A program made the translations under genes and the position numbers. From Profundibacter amoris (GTDB taxonomy: Bacteria > Pseudomonadota > Alphaproteobacteria > Rhodobacterales > Rhodobacteraceae): a DNA stretch of 64,000 bases. The DNA lies in NCBI RefSeq assembly GCF_003544895.1, contig NZ_CP032125.1, forward strand, positions 1,440,001 through 1,504,000, given 5' to 3'. This document shows positions 44,369-53,547 of the stretch, piece by piece (position 1 is the first letter of the stretch; every line of letters begins with the position of its first letter). The notes beneath the pieces were generated by a model. That model was not told where the DNA came from. It searched no databases and saw nothing but the letters and a program-made list of their open reading frames with translations.

Positions 44369-45045
44369 AAAAGATCAAATACCCAGACAGTGAAATGATG
44401 GCGATGGATCTGGCCGATATACTGGCCGCCGAATTGAACGGCATCCTGAACACCAAAGAGCGTGTGACGCTGGTGGTTCCGGGCGGCACCACACCGGGGC
44501 CGGTTTTCGACATCCTTAGCGGCGTGCGGCTGGACTGGTCGCGGGTCAACATCCTGCTGACAGACGAGCGCTGGGTGCCCGAAGACGACCCGCGTTCCAA
44601 CACCCGTCTGGTCAGGGAACACCTGCTGGTGGACCGCGCCGCCGAGGCCACCTTCATCCCGCTTTACGCCCCGATCAAGACACCGGAAGAGGCCCTGGCG
44701 GACCTGTCCAAACCCATCGGGCCGCTGTTGCCGATCGATGTGCTGGTTCTGGGGATGGGGCTGGACATGCACACGGCATCCCTGTTCCCCGGGGCTGACA
44801 ATCTGGAAGCGGCGATGGCCGATGACGCCCCCATCCTGATGCCGATGCGCGCCAAAGGCGCAGGCGGGCCGCGGGTGACATTGACCGCACCGGTATTGAA
44901 GGGCGCGATGTCGACCCATGTGGTTTACATCGGCAAGGCCAAGAACAAGGCACTGAAAAAGGCGCTGAAAATCAATGATCCGTTGCGGGCACCAATTTCG
45001 GCCTTCCTGAAAGGGGCAACGGCGCACTGGACACCGCATAAATGA
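44365..45045 (+). CDS. pgl: 6-phosphogluconolactonase
   Basis: This 226-residue protein of the DevB/SOL family hydrolyses 6-phosphogluconolactone. It has [16 protein letters not shown] near residue 40, [20 protein letters not shown] near 69 and the [14 protein letters not shown] block near 131. Its ATG overlaps the zwf stop (ATGA), and pgi overlaps its own stop in the same way. Confidence 0.94.
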   Translation: MKKIKYPDSEMMAMDLADILAAELNGILNTKERVTLVVPGGTTPGPVFDILSGVRLDWSRVNILLTDERWVPEDDPRSNTRLVREHLLVDRAAEATFIPLYAPIKTPEEALADLSKPIGPLLPIDVLVLGMGLDMHTASLFPGADNLEAAMADDAPILMPMRAKGAGGPRVTLTAPVLKGAMSTHVVYIGKAKNKALKKALKINDPLRAPISAFLKGATAHWTPHK

Positions 45046-46646
45046 CGCTTTGGGACCGGCTGGAAGAAAGGCAGGCGCAGGTTTCTGACCGCTCAATTCT
45101 GTCATTGTTCAATGGCGGGCGGGCAGGGGTGTTTTCGGCCCGAATGGGCGATCTGCTGTTTGATTATTCCAAGACGTATATCGATGTCGAAACGCTGGAC
45201 CTGCTGCTGGAACTGGCGGCGGATGCGGATGTGTTCGGGCGCCGTGACGCCATGTTTGCCGGTGAAAAGATCAATGAAACCGAGGGCCGCGCGGTGCTGC
45301 ACACGGCCTTGCGCAATCTGAAGGGCGCGCCGGTGCTGGTGGATGGTATCGATGTAATGCCCGATATTCTGGCCACGCTCGAGAGGATGCAGGAATTTTG
45401 CACGCAGGTGCGCAGCGGTGTGTTTCAGGGGCAGGGCGGGGCGATCACCGATGTGGTGAATATCGGCATAGGCGGCTCGGACCTTGGCCCGCAAATGACC
45501 ACGCTGGCGCTGGCCCCGTACCATGATGGGCCGCGCGCGCATTTCGTTTCGAACATCGACGGGGCGCATATTGCCGATACGCTAAAGGGGCTGAACCCCG
45601 AAACCACGCTGGTGATTGTGGCCTCTAAAACTTTCACCACGATCGAGACCATGACAAACGCCAAAACCGCGCGGGACTGGATGGCGCAAACGGTGGCGGA
45701 CCCTGCGGCGCAATTCGTGGCGGTGTCCTCGGCCATCGGCAAAGCCGCCGAATTTGGCATCCCCGCCGATCGGGTGTTCGGCTTTGGCGATTATGTCGGC
45801 GGGCGTTATTCCGTCTGGGGGCCGATTGGCCTGTCGTTGATGCTGGCCATTGGCCCCGGGAATTTCCGCGAATTCCTGCATGGCGGGGCCGAGATGGACG
45901 CGCATTTTTGCAAGAGCGATGCGGCGCAGAACATGCCGCTGTTGCTGGCGCTTGTCGGTATCTGGCACCACCAGATATGCGGCTATAAAACCCGCGCCGT
46001 GCTGCCCTATGATCAGCGTCTTATGCATCTGCCGGCCTATTTCCAGCAGTTGGAAATGGAGAGCAACGGCAAAAGCGTGACAATGGACGGTCAGCCCTTA
46101 ACGCACCCCAGCGGGCCGGTGGTCTGGGGCAAGCCGGGCACCAACGGGCAACATGCGTTTTACCAGTTGATCCATCAGGGCACCGATGTGGTGCCGTGCG
46201 AATTCCTGATCGCGGCGAAAGGGCATGAACCCGATCTGACGCATCAGCATGACTTGTTGCTGGCCAATTGTCTGGCCCAGTCCGAAGCCCTGATGAAGGG
46301 CCGTTCGCTGGAGGAGGCACGCGATCTGATGGCCGCAAAGGGGTTCACAGGGGCCGAACTGGAACGCCAGGCCCGCCACCATGTTTTCCCCGGCAACCGT
46401 CCGACCACCACGCTGATCTACCCGAAACTGACCCCGAACACGCTGGGCCGGATCATCGCCCTTTATGAACACCGTGTGTTTGTCGAAGGGGTTGTTCTGG
46501 GGATCAATTCCTTTGATCAATGGGGGGTCGAACTGGGCAAGGAACTGGCCGTGGCGCTGACACCTTTGGTAAAAGGCGAGGAAAGCGTTGAGGGCAAGGA
46601 TGGATCAACCCGTATGCTGGTGGATTATATCCTGAAATCCAAATGA
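45042..46646 (+). CDS. pgi: Glucose-6-phosphate isomerase
   Basis: This 534-residue PGI has [19 protein letters not shown] near residue 141, the [13 protein letters not shown] block near 250 and [11 protein letters not shown] near 491, all typical PGI signatures. It interconverts glucose-6-phosphate and fructose-6-phosphate. Placed after zwf and pgl, it can return fructose-6-phosphate to the Entner-Doudoroff or pentose phosphate route. Confidence 0.96.
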   Translation: MTLWDRLEERQAQVSDRSILSLFNGGRAGVFSARMGDLLFDYSKTYIDVETLDLLLELAADADVFGRRDAMFAGEKINETEGRAVLHTALRNLKGAPVLVDGIDVMPDILATLERMQEFCTQVRSGVFQGQGGAITDVVNIGIGGSDLGPQMTTLALAPYHDGPRAHFVSNIDGAHIADTLKGLNPETTLVIVASKTFTTIETMTNAKTARDWMAQTVADPAAQFVAVSSAIGKAAEFGIPADRVFGFGDYVGGRYSVWGPIGLSLMLAIGPGNFREFLHGGAEMDAHFCKSDAAQNMPLLLALVGIWHHQICGYKTRAVLPYDQRLMHLPAYFQQLEMESNGKSVTMDGQPLTHPSGPVVWGKPGTNGQHAFYQLIHQGTDVVPCEFLIAAKGHEPDLTHQHDLLLANCLAQSEALMKGRSLEEARDLMAAKGFTGAELERQARHHVFPGNRPTTTLIYPKLTPNTLGRIIALYEHRVFVEGVVLGINSFDQWGVELGKELAVALTPLVKGEESVEGKDGSTRMLVDYILKSK

Positions 46647-46651
46647 GGGGT

Positions 46652-46725
46652 TGGAGCGGGTGAAGGGAATCGAACCCTCGTATTCAGCTTGGGAAGCTGC
46701 TGCTCTACCATTGAGCTACACCCGC
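46652..46725 (-). tRNA. tRNA-Gly (anticodon CCC)
   Basis: Read on the minus strand, this starts GCGGGTGTAGCTCAATGGTA, has the anticodon arm AGCTTCCCAAGCT with CCC in the 7-base loop, the T-arm GGGTTCGATTCCC, and ends in an encoded CCA after the acceptor stem. All four arms pair. It closely matches the E. coli glyU pattern. It lies 5 bp after pgi on the opposite strand. Confidence 0.93.
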
Positions 46726-46794
46726 CAGATGGTTTCGAGGGATAGGCGCAGGGCCGTCGGGCGTCAAGCCAAGAATGTGCATCTGTGGTGCGGA

Positions 46795-47364
46795 TTATGG
46801 CAGAACCGCGAAATTGATCTGCGTATACCAACGGGCCACAGTGCGGATATCTTCGTCACTCAGCCCGGCGGCAATTCTGTTCATATCGGGGTGCTGCCGC
46901 TTGCCCACCCGAAACGCTTTTAGCTGGGTTTCGATATAGACAAGCGATTCGCCCGCCAGATTGGGTGCTTCGGGGATAACTGCAATGCCCTCTGAGCCAT
47001 GGCAACCAGTGCATTCTATCGGAGCGTCTGCAGTGTCAGCGCCATCAGGCAATGCGGCCCGGATGGGGATCGAGGCATACCATGCCGCCAGATCACGTAT
47101 ATCGGTGTCAGTCAGGCCACTTGCAATCACACTCATCATTTCGTGGCTGCGGCGGCCCTCGCGAAAGCTGGTTAACTGGCGGGCAATATAACCGGCCGTT
47201 TCCCCGCCGATATGTGGTGCGATGGGAATTTTAGCATAGCCGTTTATGCCATGACAGGTTCGGCACTGGCGGGCCAGTTTGTGGCCGCTATCAGCGTTTC
47301 CCGCCGGTTCCCCCAATGCGATCCGGGCGGCCAGAACACAACCCAGAAGCAAAGCAAGACGCAT
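46795..47364 (-). CDS. Di-haem cytochrome c (c4-like)
   Basis: This 189-residue periplasmic protein has a signal peptide and two haem c domains, with CRTCHG near residue 34 and CTGCHG near residue 117. Each domain is about 80 residues. The distal Met candidates are SHEMMSV and QHPDMNR. It begins 3 bp after the stop of the sugar dehydrogenase gene, so it is probably the electron acceptor for that enzyme. The ATG at 47364 is used; a TTG lies one codon upstream. Confidence 0.9.
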   Translation of the reverse strand: MRLALLLGCVLAARIALGEPAGNADSGHKLARQCRTCHGINGYAKIPIAPHIGGETAGYIARQLTSFREGRRSHEMMSVIASGLTDTDIRDLAAWYASIPIRAALPDGADTADAPIECTGCHGSEGIAVIPEAPNLAGESLVYIETQLKAFRVGKRQHPDMNRIAAGLSDEDIRTVARWYTQINFAVLP

Positions 47365-47367
47365 CAA

Positions 47368-48624
47368 TCAGTTCCCGCCATAGGATATCCGGTAAAGCGC
47401 GCCGGCCAGATCGTCCGACACCAGAATCGATCCATCATGCATCTGCGCCACATCCACCGGACGGCCCAGATATTCGCCGTTTTCATCAATCCAGCCTTCG
47501 GCAAAGGGTTGGGTGGTGGCAGTGCCTTCGTCATCAATGAAGGTCACCATCACCCGCGCGCCAACCGGTGTGGTGCGGTTCCATGATCCGTGTTGGGCGG
47601 AAAAGATCGCGTTCTTGTATTTGGCGGGGAACATTTTACCAGTATAGAACGTCATGCCCAGATCGGCCGCATGGGCAACGGTCTCCGACGCGGGTGCTGT
47701 GACATCAAAGGGGATATCCTCGCCCTCGAATTCATTGGTGCGCACCGATCCGCCGCCATACCATGGAAAGCCGAAATGCTGGCCCGCTGTGGTCTGGCGG
47801 TTGATTTCACCGGGGGGGATATCATCGCCCATGCCATCCACCTGATTGTCGGTGAACCACAATTCACCGGTTTCGGGGTGAAAATCATGGCCGACGGAAT
47901 TGCGGATGCCCGTGGTGTAAACCTCGCGCCCTGTGCCATCCAGTTTCATCCGGATGATACCGCCAATGCCCAGCGTCCGGTACATCTCGACCTTATCGGC
48001 GGGGGTGACGTTAAAGGGCTGACCCATCGAAATATAGATCATGCCGTCGGGGCCGATTTTACACACCCGTGAAGTGTGGTTATAGCTTTCTTCGTTTTCC
48101 GGGATCAGGTCGCCCTTGGCCACCAGCGTAAAGGCGGCCACATCCGGACCTTCATAGAAATACTCGGCAGCCGGAAACAGCAGAACGCGGTTTTGTTCGG
48201 CAATATACAAAAAGCCGTCCTTGGAAAAACAGGGGCCGTTCGGGACAGTAAATTGCAGGGACGGGGCGAAATCCTTGACCTCGTCGGCCACGCGGTCCTT
48301 GTTGCGGTCGGTCACCGACCAGACCTTTTCCTTGCGGGTGCCGACAATGGTGACAACCCCCTGCGGCCCGATCGCGATATGCCTTGCGTCGGGCACCACG
48401 GCGTAAAGCTCGATCTTGAAACCGGCGGGCAGGGTGATCCGCTCCAGTGTTCTGCGAATGCCGGCCGCATAATCGCCGCCCTGTTCGACATAGGTGAAAT
48501 CGGTGACGCCTGTGGTTTGAAAATTCGAAAGCCGTTCCAGATTGGACGGCACATCCGCGCCCTGGGCAAATAACGGGGCGGGAAAAAGAACGGCAACAGA
48601 TATAGCGGATAGTATGGTTTTCAT
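47368..48624 (-). CDS. PQQ-dependent aldose sugar dehydrogenase-like protein
   Basis: This 418-residue protein has a signal peptide (MKTILSAISVAVLFPAPLFA) and a six-bladed propeller of the soluble glucose dehydrogenase/YliI family, with GIRNSVGHDFHPETGELWFTD and AGQHFGFPWYGGG. It would oxidise an aldose or other alcohol in the periplasm using PQQ and calcium. The start at 48624 follows AGGAGGG. Its stop is 3 bp from the di-haem cytochrome start. Substrate unknown. No PQQ synthesis gene is in the window. Confidence 0.85.
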   Translation of the reverse strand: MKTILSAISVAVLFPAPLFAQGADVPSNLERLSNFQTTGVTDFTYVEQGGDYAAGIRRTLERITLPAGFKIELYAVVPDARHIAIGPQGVVTIVGTRKEKVWSVTDRNKDRVADEVKDFAPSLQFTVPNGPCFSKDGFLYIAEQNRVLLFPAAEYFYEGPDVAAFTLVAKGDLIPENEESYNHTSRVCKIGPDGMIYISMGQPFNVTPADKVEMYRTLGIGGIIRMKLDGTGREVYTTGIRNSVGHDFHPETGELWFTDNQVDGMGDDIPPGEINRQTTAGQHFGFPWYGGGSVRTNEFEGEDIPFDVTAPASETVAHAADLGMTFYTGKMFPAKYKNAIFSAQHGSWNRTTPVGARVMVTFIDDEGTATTQPFAEGWIDENGEYLGRPVDVAQMHDGSILVSDDLAGALYRISYGGN

Positions 48625-48847
48625 GGTATCCCTCCTGATGTTCAATGTCAGCCGGACACGCAGAAATCATTCCGAGAGTATGGTTCTAGCGATTTCATAT
48701 GGTATTACGGGCTTCGCGACCATTGTGGCGCGCCTGCATCAGCCCCGCAATGCCGCGTGGCAACTGGGGTGTTGTATCCGCCAGAGTCTGTCGAAGGAAG
48801 TTTTTTCTGTCAATGAGCGTTAAGTCGTAAGGCAAATAGCCCCGCCG

Positions 48848-50890
48848 TTACCCCCGCCGCCGCCGTCTGCGTCCACCACCTTCGCCTCCACCGCCGGTGT
48901 TGAAGGTCACATCGGGCAGGGTGACGATACGCGACAGGATCGGGAATGGATCAACCGCATTGGGGATGTTGGAGGCATTGACGAAATGCTCCTGAAAGCG
49001 CGGCTCGATCGCGGTTTCCACCTTGTCGATATCGCGTACGGTTTTTTCGATCTCGCGACGGGCCGACCGGTTCAGCAGGGCAATGCGGGCACCTGTGCCA
49101 GCCGCGTTGCCTGCCGATGTTACCTTGTCCAGCTCGCAATCGGGGATCATCCCTAGAACCATCGCGTGTTTGGGCGAGATATGCGCACCAAAGGCCCCCG
49201 CCAGCACGATCCGGTCCACCGTATCCACCCCGAATTTGTCCATCAACAGACGCGCACCGGAATAGAGCGCCGCCTTGGCCATCTGGATCTCGCGAATGTC
49301 GCGGTTGGTGACGGTGATCACGGGGCCACCATCGGCGGACCCGTCCCAGACCATATAGGAATTGGTGCGCCCGTCGGTGAAACAGCGCGGGGTGCCGGTC
49401 TGTTCAGCGGTGCCGATCAGGCCGGGGCCATCGACAATGCCGCTCATGCGCATTTCCGCCACCAGCTCGATGATGCCGGAACCGCAAATGCCGGTCACGC
49501 CGGTGGTGGCGATGGCGGCGTCAAACCCTTCCTCGTCCGACCACAAGTCTGATCCGATCACCTGAAAGCGCGGCTCTTTGGTGACGGGGTCAATCGTTAC
49601 ATGCTCAATCGCACCGGGGGCGGCGCGCTGGCCCGAGCTGATCTGCGCGCCTTCAAAGGCGGGACCTGTTGGGGATGAGCAGGCCAACACGCGCTCCTTG
49701 TTCCCCAGCAACAATTCGGCGTTGGTGCCCACATCCACCACCAGCACCAGATCATCGGATTTGTCGGGCGCCTCGGACAGGGCCACGGCAGCGGCATCGG
49801 CACCCACATGACCGGCGATACAGGGCAGGATATAGGCGCGGGTTTCGGGGTGCAGGTTTAGGTCCAGATCACGCGCCTTCAGGCGGATCGCATCGGACGT
49901 GGCCAGCGCGAAAGGGGCCTGTCCCAACTCGTAGGGATCAATCCCCAGCAGCAGGTGGTGCATCACCGGATTACAGACGAACACGGTATCAAGGATCAGC
50001 GTTTTGTCGATCTCGGCATCCGTGGTGATCTGGTCAAACAGCGCGTTCAGACCGTCGCGCACGGCGGCCGTCATCTCGTCCGCGCCGCCCTCGTTCATCA
50101 TGCCGTAGGAGACGCGGCTCATCAGGTCTTCGCCAAAGCGGATTTGCGGGTTCATGATGCCGGAGGAGGCCACCACATCGCCGGTGTGCAGATCGCACAG
50201 ATGGGCGGCGATGGTGGTCGATCCGACATCCACCGCCAGCCCGTAGGCAGGCGCGTCATGGAAGCCGGACCAGACGCGCAGGATGGTGTGCGGGGCATCA
50301 TCAGCCGCCTGATGCAGGGCGACGGTGACTTTCCATTCGCCCTTGCGCAAGCGTGTTTGCAGGGTGGACAGTACCGACAGATCGGCGCTGATTTCATCCA
50401 GCTCCCATTGCTGCTGCAAGGCATCCACCAACCGTTCCAGATCGCCCGACGGGTCGTGCATATCGGGTTGCGCCACCTCGACGTAACACAGGCGCACGGT
50501 GGGGTTCAGGGTGATGTCGCGCGCTTCGGCCCGTTTGCGCACCACCTGTTTGTGAACCTGGCTTTCGGGCGGCACGTCGATCACCACATCGCCCTCGATT
50601 TTCGCCTGACAGCCCAGACGCCGCCCGTCGATCAGCCCGCGGATGGATTTGTAGCGCTCCTCAACGCTGTTCCATTCCGACAGCGCATCATCGGCCACGG
50701 TGACCCCGTGTTTGGAGAATTCACCATAGGACGGGGTGATCTGGCAACGCGAGCAAATCCCGCGCCCGCCGCAAACCGAGTCCAGATCGACGCCGAGCTG
50801 GCGGGCGGCGGTCAGAACGGGGGTGCCTTTGGCAAAATGCCCGCGTTTGCCGGAGGGGGTGAAGATCACCAGAGGATCGGATTTTTTCAT
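48848..50890 (-). CDS. ASKHA-domain corrinoid-activation-like protein with N-terminal 2Fe-2S domain
   Basis: This 680-residue protein has an N-terminal 2Fe-2S domain (C40, C46, C49 in SVCGGRGICSRCQI, and a later Cys in RRLGCQAKIE) followed by an ASKHA ATPase-like domain (DUF4445) with AVDVGSTTIAAHL near 230, VDVGTNAELLLG near 385 and GSGIIELVAEM near 475. This layout is that of RACo/RamA-type proteins that reduce corrinoid Co(II) to Co(I). It ends in GGGGEGGGRRRRRRG. The corrinoid methyltransferase at 58194 has a similar Gly/Arg tail, and both may serve one methyl-transfer system. Confidence 0.85.
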   Translation of the reverse strand: MKKSDPLVIFTPSGKRGHFAKGTPVLTAARQLGVDLDSVCGGRGICSRCQITPSYGEFSKHGVTVADDALSEWNSVEERYKSIRGLIDGRRLGCQAKIEGDVVIDVPPESQVHKQVVRKRAEARDITLNPTVRLCYVEVAQPDMHDPSGDLERLVDALQQQWELDEISADLSVLSTLQTRLRKGEWKVTVALHQAADDAPHTILRVWSGFHDAPAYGLAVDVGSTTIAAHLCDLHTGDVVASSGIMNPQIRFGEDLMSRVSYGMMNEGGADEMTAAVRDGLNALFDQITTDAEIDKTLILDTVFVCNPVMHHLLLGIDPYELGQAPFALATSDAIRLKARDLDLNLHPETRAYILPCIAGHVGADAAAVALSEAPDKSDDLVLVVDVGTNAELLLGNKERVLACSSPTGPAFEGAQISSGQRAAPGAIEHVTIDPVTKEPRFQVIGSDLWSDEEGFDAAIATTGVTGICGSGIIELVAEMRMSGIVDGPGLIGTAEQTGTPRCFTDGRTNSYMVWDGSADGGPVITVTNRDIREIQMAKAALYSGARLLMDKFGVDTVDRIVLAGAFGAHISPKHAMVLGMIPDCELDKVTSAGNAAGTGARIALLNRSARREIEKTVRDIDKVETAIEPRFQEHFVNASNIPNAVDPFPILSRIVTLPDVTFNTGGGGEGGGRRRRRRG

Positions 50891-51033
50891 GTCGGTTGTG
50901 CCTGTCTGCCTGTTTCCACTCCCTTAATAATGGGTCAGGGGGAAGGTGCAATGCTTATGGGCGACATGGAGGGGGTGAGGAGCGGCATGGGGAGGGGGGT
51001 GCATGAAATTTAACCCGACTTGTTGGTCATAAG

Positions 51034-51089
51034 GTAGGGTGGGTGCCAACCCACCAATACGGTAGGCGGTGGGTTGGCACCCACCCTAC
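51034..51089. repeat. Perfect 22-bp inverted repeat
   Basis: The arms 51034-51055 and 51068-51089 are exact reverse complements, separated by 12 bases. The arms start GTAGGGTGGGTGCC. They form a long hairpin between the ASKHA gene and the low-GC gene at 51154. Confidence 0.75.
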
Positions 51090-51153
51090 GCTTGCTACGG
51101 CTTGTTATAGAGCGCTATTGCGTGAACGTGAGTGAATAGAGTAGATTGCGGTG

Positions 51154-51939
51154 ATGGTTGAACTGATCAAAAATACGATAGAAGAAGGAAAAATCTTCGT
51201 AAATAAATTGTCTGCCGCAGAGCGACAACTGTCTGCGGCAATCAGAATGTATTTCATGGAAGAGGATCAACTGGCGGTTCATACTGTCGCATCGGCCGCA
51301 TTAAATCTTTATGCTGACTTAATGAAATCTCGCGGAAAAGAACCCGCTTTCTATGGTGGCATTTATGGAGTTCTACGTGCCGCCAGAGATGTTCTTGACG
51401 GTGAGTTCTCGCTTGACCAATTCGATAGTTGGGGTGTGGAAGGCCGAAAGTTAATTCAGGATATGGTTGAGTTTCTTGGGGCAAATCCGAAGATTGATAT
51501 CGAGGCTATCAGGGTCAACGGCCCCGACAGTTTTGTCCGTCAGTTCTGGACTGAGAAAAGAAAAGCTTATAATTTTTTGAAACACGCAGATAGAGATCCC
51601 GACGGCTTTCTTGATGAAGCACATATAAACAATGAAAATATAATTGCGGAGGCAATTGGGAATGCCCTTCATCTGAATTGCAAAATGACACCAGACAAAG
51701 AATTTTTCTTTTCAGCAATGTATGCAATGGATTTTTTGATTGACCCGCCATCAGACCCAATGCTTATTTGGATTCTAAAACAGCTATCGGCAGATGAGAT
51801 AATGTCACTTGCGAGAAGGCACCTGTGTTACTCTCGGGTTGACGATGCCTTTGAAATAGACCTTGATTCCAAATTCGATCTGGCGACAAAAATGTATCTT
51901 AAACGATTGAAAGAAAAACCTCGCCCCCCCACTCTTTGA
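51154..51939 (+). CDS. Hypothetical protein, lower GC
   Basis: This 261-residue protein is unrecognised. It is mostly helical and soluble, with no signal peptide, and holds RQLSAAIRMYFMEEDQLAVH, a repeated Asp/Leu-rich middle and FLKHADRDPDG near residue 144. I have seen the pattern in unnamed proteins with no assigned function. The gene is less GC-rich than its neighbours. ATG 51154 is used; GTG 51151 is one codon earlier. It follows a perfect inverted repeat, which may be an insertion boundary. Confidence 0.65.
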   Translation: MVELIKNTIEEGKIFVNKLSAAERQLSAAIRMYFMEEDQLAVHTVASAALNLYADLMKSRGKEPAFYGGIYGVLRAARDVLDGEFSLDQFDSWGVEGRKLIQDMVEFLGANPKIDIEAIRVNGPDSFVRQFWTEKRKAYNFLKHADRDPDGFLDEAHINNENIIAEAIGNALHLNCKMTPDKEFFFSAMYAMDFLIDPPSDPMLIWILKQLSADEIMSLARRHLCYSRVDDAFEIDLDSKFDLATKMYLKRLKEKPRPPTL

Positions 51940-52025
51940 GGGCGCTCAGAATTCCAGTGTCACTGAGTTTAGCTTAGACGCCCAGCAAGCCACGTGGTGC
52001 ATGATCCCACTCACAGTATTTCCCA

Positions 52026-53177
52026 TCACCCCTCACTCAACCAATCCAGCACCGCCTGCCGGTCCCCGTCCAGCGTGGGCGCACGGGCATCTTTCAATGT
52101 ATCATCCATCCCCGAAATCTTGATCGGGTTACCGGCGGCCAGAAACGGTTTGCCACCATCCGGTGCGGCCAGTTCTACCACCATGTTGCGGGCGAGGATT
52201 TGCGGGTCGGACATGGCCTCGGCGACGTTCTGGATGGCCGCGCAGGGCACACCGGCGGCGTCCAGCCGTTTTAGCCAGTGCTTTTTCTTGCGCGCCAATG
52301 TCACGGTTTCAATCAGGCGTTTCAGAATTTTGACATGCTTGCAGCGCGCCGCATTGCTGGCAAAACGCGGATCCTCCAGCAGCGGGCCAAGGCCCAGCAC
52401 TTCGCACATTTTGGCAAACAGAACGTCATTGCCCGCCGCGATCACGAACAGCCCGTTCTTGGCGTGAAAAGTTTCAAACGGGGTGATCGAGGGATGCCGC
52501 GCGCCAGACGGGGCAGGGGGGATGCCGGTTTCGCCGGTGATGGCCACCGCATGTTCCAGAATGGCAATCTGGCTGTCCAGCATGGCAACGTCGATCTTGC
52601 GCCCCTGTCCGGTTTGTGTGCGTTCATACAGGGCGGCAATCACGCCGGTGCTCAGGAATGATCCGGCAATGATATCCCCGACCGAGGCCCCGACACGCAC
52701 CGGCTCGCGGTCTTTTTCGCCGGTGATCGACATCACCCCGCCACGGGCCTGCACCACCATGTCATAGGCGGGTTTCTGGGCGTCGGGGCCGGTATGGCCA
52801 AACCCCGACACGGCGGCATAGATCAGGCGGGGGTATTTTGCATGCAGGTCTTCCCAGCCATAGCCCAGCCGCTCCATCACGCCGGGGCGGAAGTTTTCGA
52901 CCAGAACATCGGCCTTTGGCAACATCTGTTCAAACAAGGCGCGATCATCCGGATTTTTCAAATCCAGCGCGATCGATTCCTTGCCACGGTTGATGGTGGC
53001 GAAATAGGCGCTTTCGCTGCCGCGAAACGGTGGAAAGGCGCGGGTGTCGTCCCCCAGGCCCGGGCGCTCGATTTTGATCACGCGTGCGCCCAGATCGGAT
53101 AGCATCATGGTGCAGTAAGGACCGGCCAGCACATGGGACAGGTCAATGACGGTGATGTCGGAAAGCGGGGTAGACAT
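52026..53177 (-). CDS. CaiB/BaiF-type CoA transferase
   Basis: This 383-residue family III CoA transferase has LSHVLAGPYCTMMLSDLGA near the start, the catalytic Asp D168 in RVGASVGDIIAG and FENFRPGV-like text at about 92-100 (LVENFRPGVMERLG). It moves CoA between acids, such as carnitine, oxalate, succinate or itaconate derivatives. The substrate is unknown. There is no acyl-CoA dehydrogenase or carnitine gene adjacent. Confidence 0.88.
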   Translation of the reverse strand: MSTPLSDITVIDLSHVLAGPYCTMMLSDLGARVIKIERPGLGDDTRAFPPFRGSESAYFATINRGKESIALDLKNPDDRALFEQMLPKADVLVENFRPGVMERLGYGWEDLHAKYPRLIYAAVSGFGHTGPDAQKPAYDMVVQARGGVMSITGEKDREPVRVGASVGDIIAGSFLSTGVIAALYERTQTGQGRKIDVAMLDSQIAILEHAVAITGETGIPPAPSGARHPSITPFETFHAKNGLFVIAAGNDVLFAKMCEVLGLGPLLEDPRFASNAARCKHVKILKRLIETVTLARKKKHWLKRLDAAGVPCAAIQNVAEAMSDPQILARNMVVELAAPDGGKPFLAAGNPIKISGMDDTLKDARAPTLDGDRQAVLDWLSEG

Positions 53178-53547
53178 GGGAGGACTCCTGATGTGTTCCG
53201 GCTAATGGTGGCAAGTTTTAGGTGGCATATCAATGATATAGATCAGCATATCCGGATCCCGGCTTGAAGAACATGAAAGGGCCGGACCGGAAACCCATTT
53301 CATAGGATTAATCGTCCGGAGATAGAGATATGCAGGGGTAATCAGCCGGTAACCGAGTGTTTTCTTAGTTATCCGCGATTAACAACACTAAGTCATAAAT
53401 TTGCCCCATTAACACTTAACAAGTGTATAAAAAGGGAGAGAAATTGTATTGGTGTAGCTGTATATCACAGTATTGGCCGCACTCATTTTATGTGGGCGCC
53501 CCGAGTTACCGAGTGCAGTAGTGAAAATTAGGATGAGAGGATTAACG
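53178..53547. other. Intergenic region before the PstS/OmpA fusion gene
   Basis: This 370-bp AT-rich stretch has no gene. It holds ACACTT-AAC-AAGTGT (53412-53426), a 6-3-6 inverted repeat that could be an operator or a weak terminator, and the ribosome binding site GAGAGGA at the far end. Confidence 0.4.
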
